Assembly (NCBI RefSeq): GCF_932294415.1
Contig: NC_065544.1
Location: 29,093,210 to 29,157,209 of the forward strand
Origin: Quercus robur
Lineage: Eukaryota > Streptophyta > Magnoliopsida > Fagales > Fagaceae
Direction: 5' to 3'
DNA: 64,000 nucleotides
Shown: one piece after another, positions 1 through 11,987 of the stretch
Layout: each line of letters starts with the position of its first letter
How positions within the stretch are numbered: the first letter of the stretch is position 1
Translations under genes and position numbers: made by a program
Notes under the pieces: model-generated
What the model was told of the DNA's origin: nothing
The model's database searches: none
What the model saw: the letters and a program-made list of their open reading frames with translations, nothing else

Positions 1-1808
1 AGTCAGCTATATATGATCTTTGTTTGTGGCAATTTATCTTCATTAGTTCTTATATATGGATCTTCTTTTCAGTAAAGGCTTGTTGAGTTAGAAGGCTACA
101 AAAACCTCACAAATCTCATAAGAGTAACTCACAAGACTTCCAAGAACTTTTGAAATGTATTTAGTGTTTTTCTTTTATACTATGAAGTGTTGGATACAAA
201 CCCTATGATAAGCCAAAAACGTATTGAACCCTTGTGATGAATTAATTAATTAATTAGTCAAGTTTATTAATTAATCAAATTAACATGCAAACACATGGTA
301 GCACAAACAAATCACCAATTAAACTAAGTGCAGTGGAAATTAAATTGACACGGTGATTTGTTGACGAATTGGGAAAACCAACACGACAAAAACCTCACTG
401 GGTTATTTTAAGTTCACAACTCCTGAGATTCTACTATTATCACAACAAGCGGTTACAAGTAAAGGAATCCTAGTATCTTATACCCTCTATAGGGTTAGCT
501 TATAATGTCCTTTAAATACTAGAAAAAACGGCTCGCGATTTAGGCTTCAAACGAATAAGTTATGGCCTTTTTACGTTTGCTGATTTTTGCTAATATGCAT
601 GTTTCGATCGATTGAGTACCAATCGAATGAAACAGATTGTAACTTATTTTTTATTATCCTAAACTTGAGTTTTTTTTGTCTTGAACTTCAATATAGACCA
701 TTCTAAACCAATGAGACTTAGTTTTTGTCATGGTTTGCCTTACAAATTCAAAACTTAACAATCTTCCCCTTTGGCAATCCGTGACAAAACACACATACAA
801 CATAACAAATACATCACAAATCCCAACCTAAGACTGCTAACGTAGAAGTTGCAAGAAGAGGTAGAAGGTCTTGATTAGAATGTACTTGTCTTTCCTAAAA
901 ACACTTAAAATAACACATCAATGCATGTGTGGAAAGAAAGACATATAAATAATAATATGAAACAAAATATAAAAACAAAAGTAAATTCTAACTCTCCCCC
1001 TAAGTTAGATACATCAAAAAGTTTTTATATTCTCCCCCTTTCAAAAACAATATTATCTCCCCCTAAACAAAACATTTTAAAAACCTTTTTAAACAAGATT
1101 CCCACATTTCTTCAATTTCTCCCCCTTTTTGTCACGTATTGACAAAGACAACTCAAACAAAGAGTAAACAGAAGATATACGCAACAAAAGTCAAGAAAAA
1201 ATAGAAAATCAAGGAAACAAATGAATTCAGCTTTATAGAGAATAAAGGCAACTCCCCCTATGAAGAGCAACAACTGCCCCTATGAACAACAAAGGTTAAA
1301 AAAAAAAAAAAACTTTTGTCCCCCTATAAAATAGAAAAGACAAAACATGTTTTGGGAAAAACAATTTTGGGGAAAATTTAGGAGGTGGGGAAAGTAAAAA
1401 CACACAAACCAAACTAAAAAAAAAATGAGGTTATACATGAACACAAATATTCTCTCTTTCAATAAATGCAAACTTGATACTATGTGACCCATAAACATAT
1501 GCATGCAATGTGTTTAAGAGAAAATATTTGCACATTGATTATCCATCGTATCTCTTAAGAGAAATACTTTCTGCAGTTCACACATAAAAATAGTATATAC
1601 TAAAATGTACAAAGGACTCAAAAATTAATCAATCATTTTTTAAATCAAGTTGAGTACCAAATTTAGCAAAGTGTATGCATGTTATATGTGAAAAGAATAA
1701 GAGATATGACTACAAAACTGCAAGATGGATACAAAAAACAATGCAATGCATGTGAATCCTAAAGATAGATGATGCATGAAAAAAAATTGGTCAAAAACTT
1801 AAAAACTG

Positions 1809-1855
<47 letters not shown>

Positions 1856-2384
1856 AGTTTCGATCGATCGAGCATCGATCGAATACCAATCGAGTCAAGT
1901 CGAAGCTAGACTTGAAAAATATGGAAATTTTCAATTGATTAAAAATTACACTCAATCGATCGAAATTCTGGAAAACTGAATTTTTTTGAAAAAATTGTAG
2001 AAGATTATGCAAAAAACACTCAAACCATATAATTTCATGAATGAAATGCATGAGAATGAGTTTAAAAGTTTTTCAAAAACATTTTTTTTCAACCCAGAAC
2101 TTCAAAACATAGATTTTTAATCATCAAAAGCACAATTTTTGCCAACCCTTAACCATATTTTGCATCAAACACCATAGAAAACATAATCTTGGATGGCCAC
2201 AACAAGATCACACACAATATCATGTATTAAGTTTAGTAAAGAAAAACTTGTGTAGTATGTGCAACTAGCAATAGCTTGAGATATATGTGAGGTGATATGT
2301 GGATAGTAATCAATCACACTTTCTACAAAATTCATCACATAAGTTTGAAAGAAACTATCACCTAAAGAGTTACATCATACGATG
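1..2384 (-). mobile_element. Copia (SIRE/Maximus-like) fossil, 3' part only
   Basis: Read on the minus strand, the LTR starts at 760 (TGTTAAG...) and runs left towards or past the window edge; its far end is not resolved. It is preceded by a polypurine tract at about 761-778, the reverse complement of the GCCAAAGGGGAAGAT type seen in SIRE/Maximus elements. The internal 3' region (779-2384) holds several AGGGGGAGA-type runs on the minus strand and a 40+ bp A-run near 1810-1852. Part of it (about 2165-2384) is the reverse complement of about 7390-7585 in the plus-strand Copia element next to it, so the two belong to related families. No coding domain survives in this piece. It is an old, broken fossil. 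Confidence 0.7.
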
Positions 2385-2530
2385 TAGCCTCAGATTAATA
2401 ATAAAATTGGTGTGTACATTATCTAGCTTAAATAACAATTTCACAATGTAATAAAAATGGTGTGTACATTATGAGGCTAAAAAAAATTACATGATTGCAA
2501 GCTTGTTTTCTAGGAGATGTGAGAGTTCTT
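2385..2530 (+). repeat. Copia internal block in flipped orientation
   Basis: This block carries two copies of a word around GGTGTGTACATTATG and matches 7220-7380 of the plus-strand Copia element in the same orientation. The sequence just left of it (2165-2384) matches the same element in the opposite orientation. The block is therefore inverted relative to its left flank. It ends exactly where the next LTR begins (2531). Confidence 0.6.
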
Positions 2531-3341
2531 TGTTGGGTTCTAAGACTTTAGGCTTAAATGTATTAAAACTTCATTTTGTAATATTGGCAAACCATGATCA
2601 AAACGTTTAGTCTTGTTTTAGACTTGCTCAAAGTATGTTTATGTGTAAAGTTAGAATCGAGTTTGCTTGGCTCGATTGATCAAGAATTAGACTCGATCAA
2701 TCGAAGCTCGTGCAGATTGTTTTTTTGCTCAATTTTCCAACTTAGCCTAAACCCGTTTGATGTGTAGGGTTTTATGTTTTGTCTTAAGTATAAAAGGAAA
2801 AACCCTAGCCACATTTTTATGTTGTTGTTTATGCTGTGTGTATGAATCTCTTGTGAGATCTAGAGGTGTTTGCCTTCATACATACTTAGGGTTTCCAATC
2901 TCAAGATTGATGTCGAGAGCTTGGCGATCGTTTCAGTTGTTGCACAAAGAGCTTAATGAAAACACAAGTGGGAGTACTTATGGTTGCTGTGAATCCAAGA
3001 AAGAAGTAGTCCGTGGACTTAGAGCTGTCACGTGGTCGTGGTAGTAAGTTTCTTACTCGAGGTAGCAATAGGATGTTAGTGGTTTAAGTCGCTATTATGT
3101 AAACTTCAATTCTTTTATAGTGGATCTGTTTTACCTTGAAGATAGCTAGGTTAAATCCTCTCTAAGTTTTTTCTGGTTTGGTTTTCCTGTGTTATCATAT
3201 TGTTGTGTTATTTATTTTCCGCAATGTTTCAATGATATGATTTATCTGTGCTAACCTAGATTTGCATAATTTACATAAGTTAATCACTTGGCTAAATACC
3301 TAGGTTAATCTTTTCGTGTTTAAACGGTCTAAAAACATACA
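2531..3341 (+). repeat. 5' LTR of the old Copia element
   Basis: It begins TGTTGGGTTC and ends CA just before the tRNA-Met primer site. About 2531-3105 is repeated as the truncated 3' LTR at 10364-10963. A TATA-like stretch (AGTATAAAAGG, about 2788) probably marks the old promoter. Its inner part (matching 10679-10963) also survives as fragments upstream of PR-1 B and C. Confidence 0.85.
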
Positions 3342-3343
3342 AG

Positions 3344-3353
3344 TGGTATCAGA
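3344..3353 (+). other. Primer-binding site (initiator tRNA-Met type)
   Basis: TGGTATCAGA lies two bases after the 5' LTR. This is the standard Copia minus-strand priming site. Confidence 0.75.
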
Positions 3354-3572
3354 AAGGGTTAGCTCTATTTGTTTAGATCCTTTGATCTAAAAGTTGATCC
3401 TTAACCCCTGTTGTCATGGATTCTTGGAAGTTCTTATTGTTAATGTTCCATGTTGTCTACTTTTGGTTTGTGTCTTTTGTTGCTTTTGTTAAGTCTTTCC
3501 TTGAGCATCTTGGTATAATTACATGTGATGATAATTATGTGTGTTATACTGCTTTAATTGCCTTAAAGGCAC

Positions 3573-6500
3573 GTGACAAGAAATAAAGCTTTATTCAAAA
3601 CACTATTTGAAGGAAAGATTGGGACAGTCACGTTTGGAGATGGAAGCAAATTTGTGATTAGAGGCATTGGAACTGTGGACATTCCAGTGTTGCCAATTTT
3701 TGAAGATGTCTGGTATGTTGATGGGTTGAAGGCTAATTTACTTAGCATTAGTCAGATCTGTGACAATGGACTGAATGTTCTCTTCACCAAGTATGAATGT
3801 AAGATACTTGATGGAGGAGGTGACTGTATGTGTATTTGTGTAAGGACAATTGGCAATTGTTATGGTATAACACCAAGTATAAGCAACAAGTGTTTCAATG
3901 CAAAGATCAATCAAGTAGACTTATGGCATCAATGATTGGGACATGCAAGTCACAAACAATTAGAGAAGATTTCCAAATGTGATGCAGTTTTTGGTTTGCC
4001 CAAGTTTGAGAAGATAGAAAATTGCATCTGTGGACCATGTTAGATGGGTAAACAAGTGAAGTCCAAGCATCCATCTGTAACTGAAGTTTAAACTTCCAGA
4101 CCTCTTGAGTTGTTGCACATTGATCTCATGGGTCCTACCAGAGTTTGGGGTTTAGGTGGAAAGAAGTATATTCTAATTATTGTGGATGATTTTACTAGAT
4201 ATACTTGGGTTGTGCTTTTGAGAGATAAAGTTGAGGCTCCTAAAATGATGGTACACTTGTGCAAGAAATTGCAAGTTGAGAAAGGTATTGTGATAGCCAG
4301 AATTAGAAGTGATCATGGAAGAGAATTTGAAAACACAAAATTGACTACCTTCTGCAATGATAAAGGCACACGTCAAGAGTTCTCTTCACCCAAGACACCA
4401 CAACAAAATGGAATAGTGGAACGGAAGAATAGGGTTATTCAAGAGATGGCTCATGTCATGCTACACAACAAAAAGTTTCCCAAATCCTTTTGGGGAGAAG
4501 TTGTTAACACTGCTTGTCATACACTCAATCAGGTGTATTTCAGACTTGATTCCAAGAAAACTACCTATGAACTCTGGAGAGGAAATAAGCTCGTTGTCAA
4601 ATACTTATGGATATTTGGCAGTGACTATTACATTCTGCGTGATAGAGAGAACCTAGAAAAGTTTGATGCAAAGAGCGACAAGGGATACGTTTTGGGATAC
4701 TCATCCACTAGTAGAGCATACAAAGTATACAATCTAAGAACTAAAACAGTCATAGAGTCTTCAAATGTGGTGATCAATGATGAACTATGTTCAGAACCTC
4801 ATTCAGAAAATACTTTTTCGGTTCAAGAAAAGACTATGAGGGTTGAGGATTCTATTCCTGATGATTATGTTGGAAAGCATAGTGATGAAGAGCTACTATT
4901 GTTGAATGATACTGTTTCAGTACCATCAAGTTCAGAACCATCCACACTGGTTCATGAAGCTCAACAAGAACAAAGAGAGCCTAGTCCTTCATCAGAACAA
5001 AAAGGTACCTCTATATCTCTGGTCAAAGGTCCATCTTCTAGAGTAAAGTTAAATCACCCTGTCATAAATATATTGGGGAGTTTGAATGATAACATGAGAT
5101 TGAAATCCAAAGCCTTGAATGTAATTACTCACTCATGCTATTTATCCCAATTTGAACCAAAAAAGGTAGATGAAGCACTTTAAGATGCTGATTGGGTTAA
5201 TTCCATGCATGAAGAACTTCATCAATTTGTTCAGAATGATGTGTGGAAATTAGTTCCTAGACCAAAGGGAGTAAACATGATTGGAACTAAGTGAATGAAC
5301 AAGTCAGATGAACATGATACAGTTATTAGAAATAAATCAAGACTTGTTACTCAAAGTTACACACAAGTGGAAGGGATTGATTTTGATGAGACTTTTGCTC
5401 CGGGAGCAAGACTGGAATCCATTAGGATACTTTTGGCCATAGCAAGTCATCTGAATTTCAAGTTATATCAAATGGATGTTAAGAGTGCTTTCTTGAATGG
5501 AATGTTGCAAGAAGAGGTATATGTTGAACAACCAATGAGTTTTGTTGATCCTTATAGACCAGATAGTGTCTACAAGTTGAAGAGAGCCCTCTATGGGTTG
5601 AAACAAGCTCCTAGGGCGTGGTATGATAGGTTAACTACTTATCTCACTGAGCATGGATTCAAAAAAGGATTTGTAGATACTACTCTCTTCATACGAAATG
5701 ATAAGGATTATTTTGTAGTAGCTCAAATTTATGTTGATGATATTGTTTTTGGTGAATTAATGATTCTCTTGCTCAATCTTTTGCAGATGAAATGAAGGCG
5801 ATGTTTGAAATGAGTATGGTTGGTGAACTGACTTATTTCTTGGGATTGCAGGTAAAGCAAACGGATTCTGGAATTTACATCAACCAAGCTAAGTATGATA
5901 GAAATCTAGTTAAGAGATTTGGACTTGACAAGGCTGCATATGATAGAACACCAATGGCTGCTAATGCAAAGTTAATCAATGATTCATCGGGTGAGTCTGT
6001 TGATGTTACATTATACAGAAGCATGATTGGTTGTTTGTTGTATTTAACTGCAAGTCGTCCTGATATTGCTTTCAGTGTTGGTTTATGTTCTAGATTTCAA
6101 TCTAATCCTAAGGTTTCACATTTGAATGCTGTTAAAATAATCATAAAATATGTTAGTGGAACTTGTGATTATGGATTGTTCTATAGCAAAGAGTCAAATT
6201 TGTCTCTTGCTGGTTTTTCTGATTCAAATTGGGCCGGTAATGCCGATGATAGAAAAAACACCACTGGTGGGTGTTTTTATGTAGGAGCTAATCTTGTTGC
6301 TAGGATGAGTAAAAAGCAAAATTTTGTCTCTTTGTCTACTGCAGAAGTAGAATATATTGCTGCTGGAAGTTGTTACTCACAGCTTCTTTGGATGAAAAAG
6401 CTTTTGAGTGATTATGGGATAACACAAGACACCATAGTTGTTTATTGTGATAATTCTAGTGCTATTGATATCTCTAAGAACCTTGTTCAACACTCTAAGA

Positions 6501-6673
6501 GTAAACACATAGAGATTAGATATCACTTTATTAGGGATCTTGTTGAAAGAAAGATTGTGACTCTTGAGTATATCCCTACTGAATGTCAGAATGCTGACAT
6601 CTTTAGCAAACCTCTTGATAGAAGTAAGTTTGAGACACTTCGTCAAGTAATTGGTGTGATTTTGTGTCCCTGA
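3573..6673 (+). pseudogene. Copia pol fossil: pre-integrase, integrase, RT, RNase H
   Basis: Readable segments in order are: GAG-pre-integrase with the VWYVDGLKANLLSISQ block (about 3600-3930); integrase core with HIDLMGP and the QQNGIVERKNR block (about 4110-4650); reverse transcriptase with [25 protein letters not shown] and the YVDD box (about 5290-5760); and RNase H with the ADDRKNTTGG and CDNSSAIDISKN blocks (about 6060-6670). The order integrase before RT is diagnostic of Copia. Several breaks interrupt the region, so it is not functional. It is listed as one fossil coding region and no product is assembled. Confidence 0.88.
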
Positions 6674-6823
6674 TCATCTCTGGTTTTCATGGTTCTTGTG
6701 TTTCATCATTCTATTCTTTGTGACCATTCCTCTTTGTTTTTTTTTTTTGCTTTCTTTTTTTCTAGGATTTGCATTGCATATCATTCATGCATTTCATGCT
6801 AAGTTTCTTTTGTTATTTCTTTT

Positions 6824-6859
<36 letters not shown>

Positions 6860-8629
6860 AGGAAAAGAGAAGCAAAATGTGTTTTACATCATTTTCTTGA
6901 ATTTGAAATCAAGGTTGACCATATTATCTTTACATAACATGTTTATGTACCTTGTTTAACTTGGATGAGTTTATTTATTGCATTTTACTAGTTTGAGCTT
7001 TGTAGTGCATGTTGTGTGGGAAGATGTTTATAGTTTTTGATCACTCAATCTTGATCTTGAAGTCATATGCTTTTGATTGTCAAGATTAAAAAATCCTAAG
7101 AGAAAGGCATAAATAACCATCTCACCACTGTTTACTAACCAATCATGAACACCTTAGTGCATATCATAAGATTTTGTGTTCGAGAAAGTGTAGCATATGC
7201 ACAAAAAGAACATAAGGTATAGCCTCGACTTCTAATAAAATTCAAATTGAAATAAAATTGGTGTGTACATTATCTTGGCTATCTAACTAAATCTCAAATC
7301 AAATAAAATTGGTGTGTACATTATGAGGCAAATCAAGAAACTTACATGATTGCGAGCTTGTATTCTAGGAGATCTGGGAGTTATATGATGTAACTCTTTA
7401 GGTGATAGTCACTTTCAAACTTATGTGATGAATTTTGTAGAAATTGTGATTGATTACTTTTCACATATCACCTCACATATATCTCAAGTTTTTGCTAGTT
7501 GCACACACTACATAAGTTAATTTTTGCTAAACTTTGTACATGTTATTGTGTGTGATTTTGTTGTGGCCATCCAAGATTGAAAATTCCTTGATTTTAATGC
7601 AAAATGTGTTTGAAGTTTGAGATTTAAGGACAAATTGATTGAAAATCTTATTTTTGGGAGATCTGGGTTCAATACAAGTGTTTTTGAAAAACATTTCATA
7701 TCATACTTATGCATTTCATTCATAAAATACCATGCTTTGAGGAGTTTCTGCATAAAATTGCTATGTTTTTCAAAAAAAAAAAAATTTTCTAGATTTTCAA
7801 TTGATCGAATTTGTTGCTCGATCGATCGAAATTGCGATTAAAGATTTTGTTTGAATCTGCCTAACTCGATTGATTCTTGATTGATGCTGGATCGATCGAA
7901 TGTAATTTTCGATTGATTGAACCTGTTTTTCGATCAATCGAAAATCGTTTAGAGAGTTTTTAAAAAACTTAAGCTTTTCACGTGTTCATCACTATTTCAA
8001 CTTTTTCAAAAAGTTTTTCTCTCACTTCGACCAATCCAGATTCAAAGTCAAGATTTTTGTCATTTTCTCTCAAATATTTTTCAAGGGTTTTTGTCTTCTA
8101 GTATCAGTAAGACCCTTTTACCCTTCCTTTTTCAATTATTTTCATTTTTCATGCATTTTAGGGAGAAATTCGAACTTATGAAATTTTGGGGTTTTTGTTG
8201 TTTTCAATCATTTCTTTCAAAATTGATCAATGGGTTTTTGTTGTGGGATGATATAAACATGATCCTTGTGGTTTAATTTGATCCATTTGATGAATTGGGA
8301 AAAATTAAAATTTCTAGGTCTTGAAACTACCCGAATTGGGGATTTTGTTCAATTGAGCATAAATTGATGAAATTGGCTTATTTGATTGATAAATTTGATC
8401 ATTATATTCTGCTATCTAACTTGTGTAATGATCAATTGATCAATTTTTTGAGATTTTTGAAAGTGGGTTTTCAAAATTTGGGGTTTTTGATAGAAACTCT
8501 ATGTTCAAGCCAATTTTATGTTTTTAACAATGCAATTGAACTATTCTCAATTCATTAGAGCATGTATCATGTGGTTATTTTATTCATGTATCATATAGAT
8601 TGTTATTTTCTATATTATTTTTACTCTAA
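6674..8629 (+). other. Copia internal non-coding spacer
   Basis: No coding signal is visible. It contains an A-run (6826-6857), the doubled GGTGTGTACATTATG motif block (7220-7380) and a region (about 7390-7585) whose inverse copy is in the left-hand fossil. A stretch of CGATCGATCGA-type words lies around 7800-7960. Similar spacers between RNase H and the env-position frame are usual in SIRE/Maximus elements. Confidence 0.6.
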
Positions 8630-9778
8630 TTGTGTCTGATGCAGTCTGCCCTTAGGTTTTCTTTGTTTTCTCTTCTTTGTCTCTTTTATGTCTATCCTAT
8701 TCCTCCCTTAGCATCATGGTTAGGAAGACTAGAGCCCATAGGACATCCTCTTTTTCTTCTGCTCCATCTTTTGATAGTGAGAGGTATTTTAGTGAGAAAA
8801 ACTAGGAAACTTATGAGAAGCTGAACATTCTTAGGAATGTGTGGGCTGAGAGGAAAGTAGTTTTAGATGAGCTTGACCCGGAGATTAGGAGAAACTTTGA
8901 GCGTAGGGGTTGGTTGCCTTTGTTGGATGTTGACCATCCTCCTCCAGCTACCTTAATCAGAGAGTTCTACTCGAACCTCTCTGTCCACTCCAATAATTCT
9001 AACACTCAGTATGTGAAGAGTTGGATACGGGGTGAAGAGTACACCATTACTCCCAGGGTAGTGGCCTCTGCTCTTGGGGTGCTTAAGGTCCAGCATCCTG
9101 TTTATCTTTACAATGAGTCTCCTCCTCTTGATGACATCATGTCATATCTTACTAGGACTTCTATCTAGTGGGGTTCTGATCCTCGGATCATCTCTTACAA
9201 GTTGACTGAGGTTCATTATCTATTTTTCCGGATTTCTTGCCATTTGATCTGGCCCATCTCTCATTTGCGTACTATTCCTATAAAGAGATGTGCATTTTTG
9301 TATGCCCTTATCACAGACGCTCCTCTGAGTTTTCCTCATCTTTTTATTCGATCTTTGGTTGAGGTTCATAAAAGTAGTTCTTCTGCACATGCTTTTTTCT
9401 TTTTGGTTTTTATTCATTGGATTTTGTTACATTTAGGTTTAGAGGATTTTCCGACGTCTGAGCCCATACATATTATAGCTCCTATAAGTGTCACATTCCT
9501 TAGGCAAAGGGCTGCTTTGATGAAAGCAAGCTCTAAAAGCCCTAGAGTTGAGTCATCATCTAGTGTCGCACCTCATCCTTCTCCTTCTTTATCCGGCTTC
9601 TGATTCGTTTGTTGATCTGACTGTTGCTACTGATCCTCCACCTTCTGCTTCAGATGTTTCTAGCATTCGTCATACATTGGACACTGTCATGACCGTTCAG
9701 GCGACTCATGGTCAGCTTTTGGTGGATGTGCTTACCGAGCTTCAGGCCTTGAGAGCAGATTTGGCGAGCATTAGATGA
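8630..9778 (+). pseudogene. Env-position protein fossil (plant transposon-protein domain)
   Basis: The reading region carries LIREFYSN followed by a WIRGEEYTITPRVVASALG stretch. This resembles the domain found downstream of RNase H in SIRE/Maximus elements and annotated in plants as a putative plant transposon protein. The same LIREFYSN block occurs in the env-position frame of the gag-only element at 37516-38682, which supports the assignment. It is broken. Its function in these elements is unknown; env-like is a positional name only. Confidence 0.6.
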
Positions 9779-10363
9779 TCCTCTCCACCACCTCTTTTTG
9801 ATGATGAGTCATGATTGTCCTTTGGAAATTTGTCACAAATAGGGAGAGTACATATGGATGGGGATAGGGGGAGATTTTTTTTTTTTTTTTTTTTTTGGGA
9901 GCTTTGGTGCTATAGATTGTATCTCGGTGCTTCATCTTGTACTTATTTTTTGGCTCATGATGTATTTTTTTATGTGTTTTTTTTTTTTTTTTTATGGGTT
10001 GTATATGTTAGGGGAAGACATTATGTTTTTATCTCTATTTCTTGTTTCACATTGTGCTTCATTGATTATTGATTTATATTTATGAGGTTATTCATGATAT
10101 ATGTTTTGTAGTTTATGATTATGTGAAATCAAGAATTTATTTTGTTTTACTTGTATTTTCCACACATGCATTTATGTGTTTTTTAAGTGTTACAGGAATA
10201 TACAGATTGATTCAGTCGTGTTACTATCTACACTTGCAACTAATAGATATTAGTTAGGTTGAATTTATATTTGTTGGGCAATGTTACTGTAATGGGCTGT
10301 TTTTGTAAACTTTGAGCATTTTGTTTATCTTGTGTTTTGTCATGGATTGCCAAAGAGAGAGTT

Positions 10364-10963
10364 TGTTGGGTTCTAAGACTTTAGCTTTAAATGTATTAGA
10401 ATTTCATTTTGTAATGTTGGCAAACTATGATCAAAACGTTTAGTTTTGTTTTAGACTTGCTCAAAGTATGTTTATGTGTAAAGTTGGAATTGAGTGTACT
10501 ACAAGATTTATTGTGTAAATCTGCCTGGCTCAATCGATCGAGAATTAGACTCGATCGATTGAAGTTTGTGCAGATTGTTTTTTTGTAGAATTTTCAAACT
10601 CAGCCTAAGCCCGTTTGATGTGTTGGGTTTTATGTTTTACCTTAAGTATAAAAGGAAAAACCCTAACCACGTTTTTATGTTGTTGTTTATGCTGTGTGTA
10701 TGAATCTCTTGTGAGATTTAGAGGTGTTTGCCTTCATACATACTTAGGGTTTCCAATCTCAAGATTGATGTCGAGAGCTTGACGATTGTTTCAATTGCTG
10801 CACAAAGAGCTTAAAGAAAATACAAGTGGGAGTACTTGTGGTTGCTATGAATCCAAGAAAGAAGTAGTCTGTGGACTCGGAGCTGTCATATGGTCGTGGT
10901 AGTAAGTTTCCTACTAGAGGTAGCAATAAAATGTTAGTGGTTTAAGTCGCTATTGTATAAACT
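10364..10963 (+). repeat. 3' LTR of the old Copia element, truncated
   Basis: It starts TGTTGGG right after a purine tract (GCCAAAGAGAGAGTT, about 10349-10363). It matches the 5' LTR up to 10963, where homology stops about 235 bp short of the LTR end. The same stop point (...TAAACT|ATCTATTTA) occurs at 16136 and 46671 upstream of the other PR-1 copies, so the truncation predates the PR-1 duplication. Confidence 0.85.
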
Positions 10964-10980
10964 ATCTATTTATATGTGTT

Positions 10981-11345
10981 TAATAAGTTATAAAATAAAT
11001 ATTACTACATATTTTGAAAATCTAACCATTGAATTGCTTGTTTTTTACGGTCTTAATACACATGTCAAATTTTGTGTCAATCAGATATTATTTACTTTAT
11101 GATTTATAAGCTTATATTTTCTGCATAATTTTAAATTATAAAAACTTGCAATTTAAATAATTTATTGATGACATAGCTATTAATTTTTAATTTTTTAGAA
11201 AATTTTCAAACATGCAAGATACAAGAAGAAGGTGTAATCTAATGGTTAATTTATCAAAATTCATCTCCAATAAAAAGATATTGAATAAGGTTGTAGCTTA
11301 AAACTGCAATTAATTTTGTAGCAAAGCTTTGCCCTTATTTTTTAT
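10981..11345 (+). repeat. Diverged single satellite monomer upstream of PR-1 A
   Basis: It aligns in order with one monomer of the local satellite: CATATTTTGAAAATCTAACC, a GATTTATAA block, TTATTGATGACATAGCTATTAAT, GCAAGATACAAGAAGAAGGTGTAATCTAATGG, TTTATCAAAATTCATCT and a GTTGTAGCTTAAAA end. It is much more diverged than array monomers. Equivalent copies sit at 16153-16518 and 46688-47050. Confidence 0.65.
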
Positions 11346-11544
11346 TATTATTATTATTTAAATTTTTGTGCATTATTTATTAAATTTTTTTTTTTCATTA
11401 TTTATTAATTTTTGGATAAGGACCATGGAGGTTATGTTATTGATAAAGATTCCTTAATTTTTTCTTCGTATTTTTAGCTAACTACTTTTCAAAATACCAA
11501 TATTAGATTATCTATTTTAAACTTTATTTCATTTAGATATGAGA

Positions 11545-11710
11545 AGTATTACATCCACAATATATTTATAATATTTTCACAACAAATTCTAGTAGTGAGT
11601 TGTTACCGATTCTAATTTGAATTCAACACTGAAATTATATTTTTACCTACCACCAATAACAATGTGTTACTAAGGATTTGTTGTCATAATGTGGTGTACA
11701 CATAACATTT
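11545..11710. repeat. MITE-like insertion in the PR-1 A promoter
   Basis: The left end AGTATTACATCCACAATAT...TTTTCACAACAA is roughly inverted at the right end (TTGTTGTCATAATGTGGTGT...). A related element with clearer inverted ends is at 50113-50262. Matching copies lie at 16714-16883 and 47247-47416 in the other two promoters, so it was present before the gene duplication. Confidence 0.5.
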
Positions 11711-11766
11711 CATTTTAAAGCAATATCGTAGCATCTTCCTACAACGGAGAACTGATAGGAAGTCTA

Positions 11767-11900
11767 ACGTGGGAATACCATTTTGGGATGTTATCCTAAA
11801 TTAGGGATATGGTCCTAAATTAAGAAACCTGATAACAAGGCTCATGTATGTATGCATACCACTCGATCCATAACGACCACCGCTCTCTTGCCTATAAATA
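11767..11900 (+). promoter_or_regulatory. PR-1 A proximal promoter with TATA box
   Basis: A TATA box (TATAAATA, 11893-11900) lies 88 bp before the ATG, giving a 5' leader of about 55-60 nt. An ACGTG core (11767-11771) of the kind bound by bZIP factors sits about 125 bp upstream of the TATA box. I see no clear W-box or TGACG pair close to it. Relative to copies B and C, this promoter differs at 11787 and 11812, two of the sites used to place the B chimera breakpoint. Confidence 0.55.
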
Positions 11901-11987
11901 AATAAATCAATACTCAATAGTATATCACATTTTCATTAAGAACTAGAAATATCGAAAAAGCTCGCTCTGCCTTGCATAGAGAGAAAA

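Larger units (their letters stand above)
2531..10963 (+). mobile_element. Old Copia LTR retrotransposon (SIRE/Maximus-like), broken
   Basis: A 5' LTR at 2531-3341 starts TGTTGGG and is followed by a primer-binding site complementary to initiator tRNA-Met (TGGTATCAGA, 3344-3353). The pol-type region spans about 3573-6673 in the usual Copia order: protease tail and GAG-pre-integrase, integrase, reverse transcriptase, RNase H. A long spacer and an env-position reading region (about 8630-9778) follow, then a purine tract and a 3' LTR from 10364. The 3' LTR is cut at 10963. The two LTRs differ by roughly 8% by eye plus an indel, so the insertion is old. No gag is seen. The element is broken, with something like five to ten breaks, and is treated here as a fossil. 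Confidence 0.9.
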
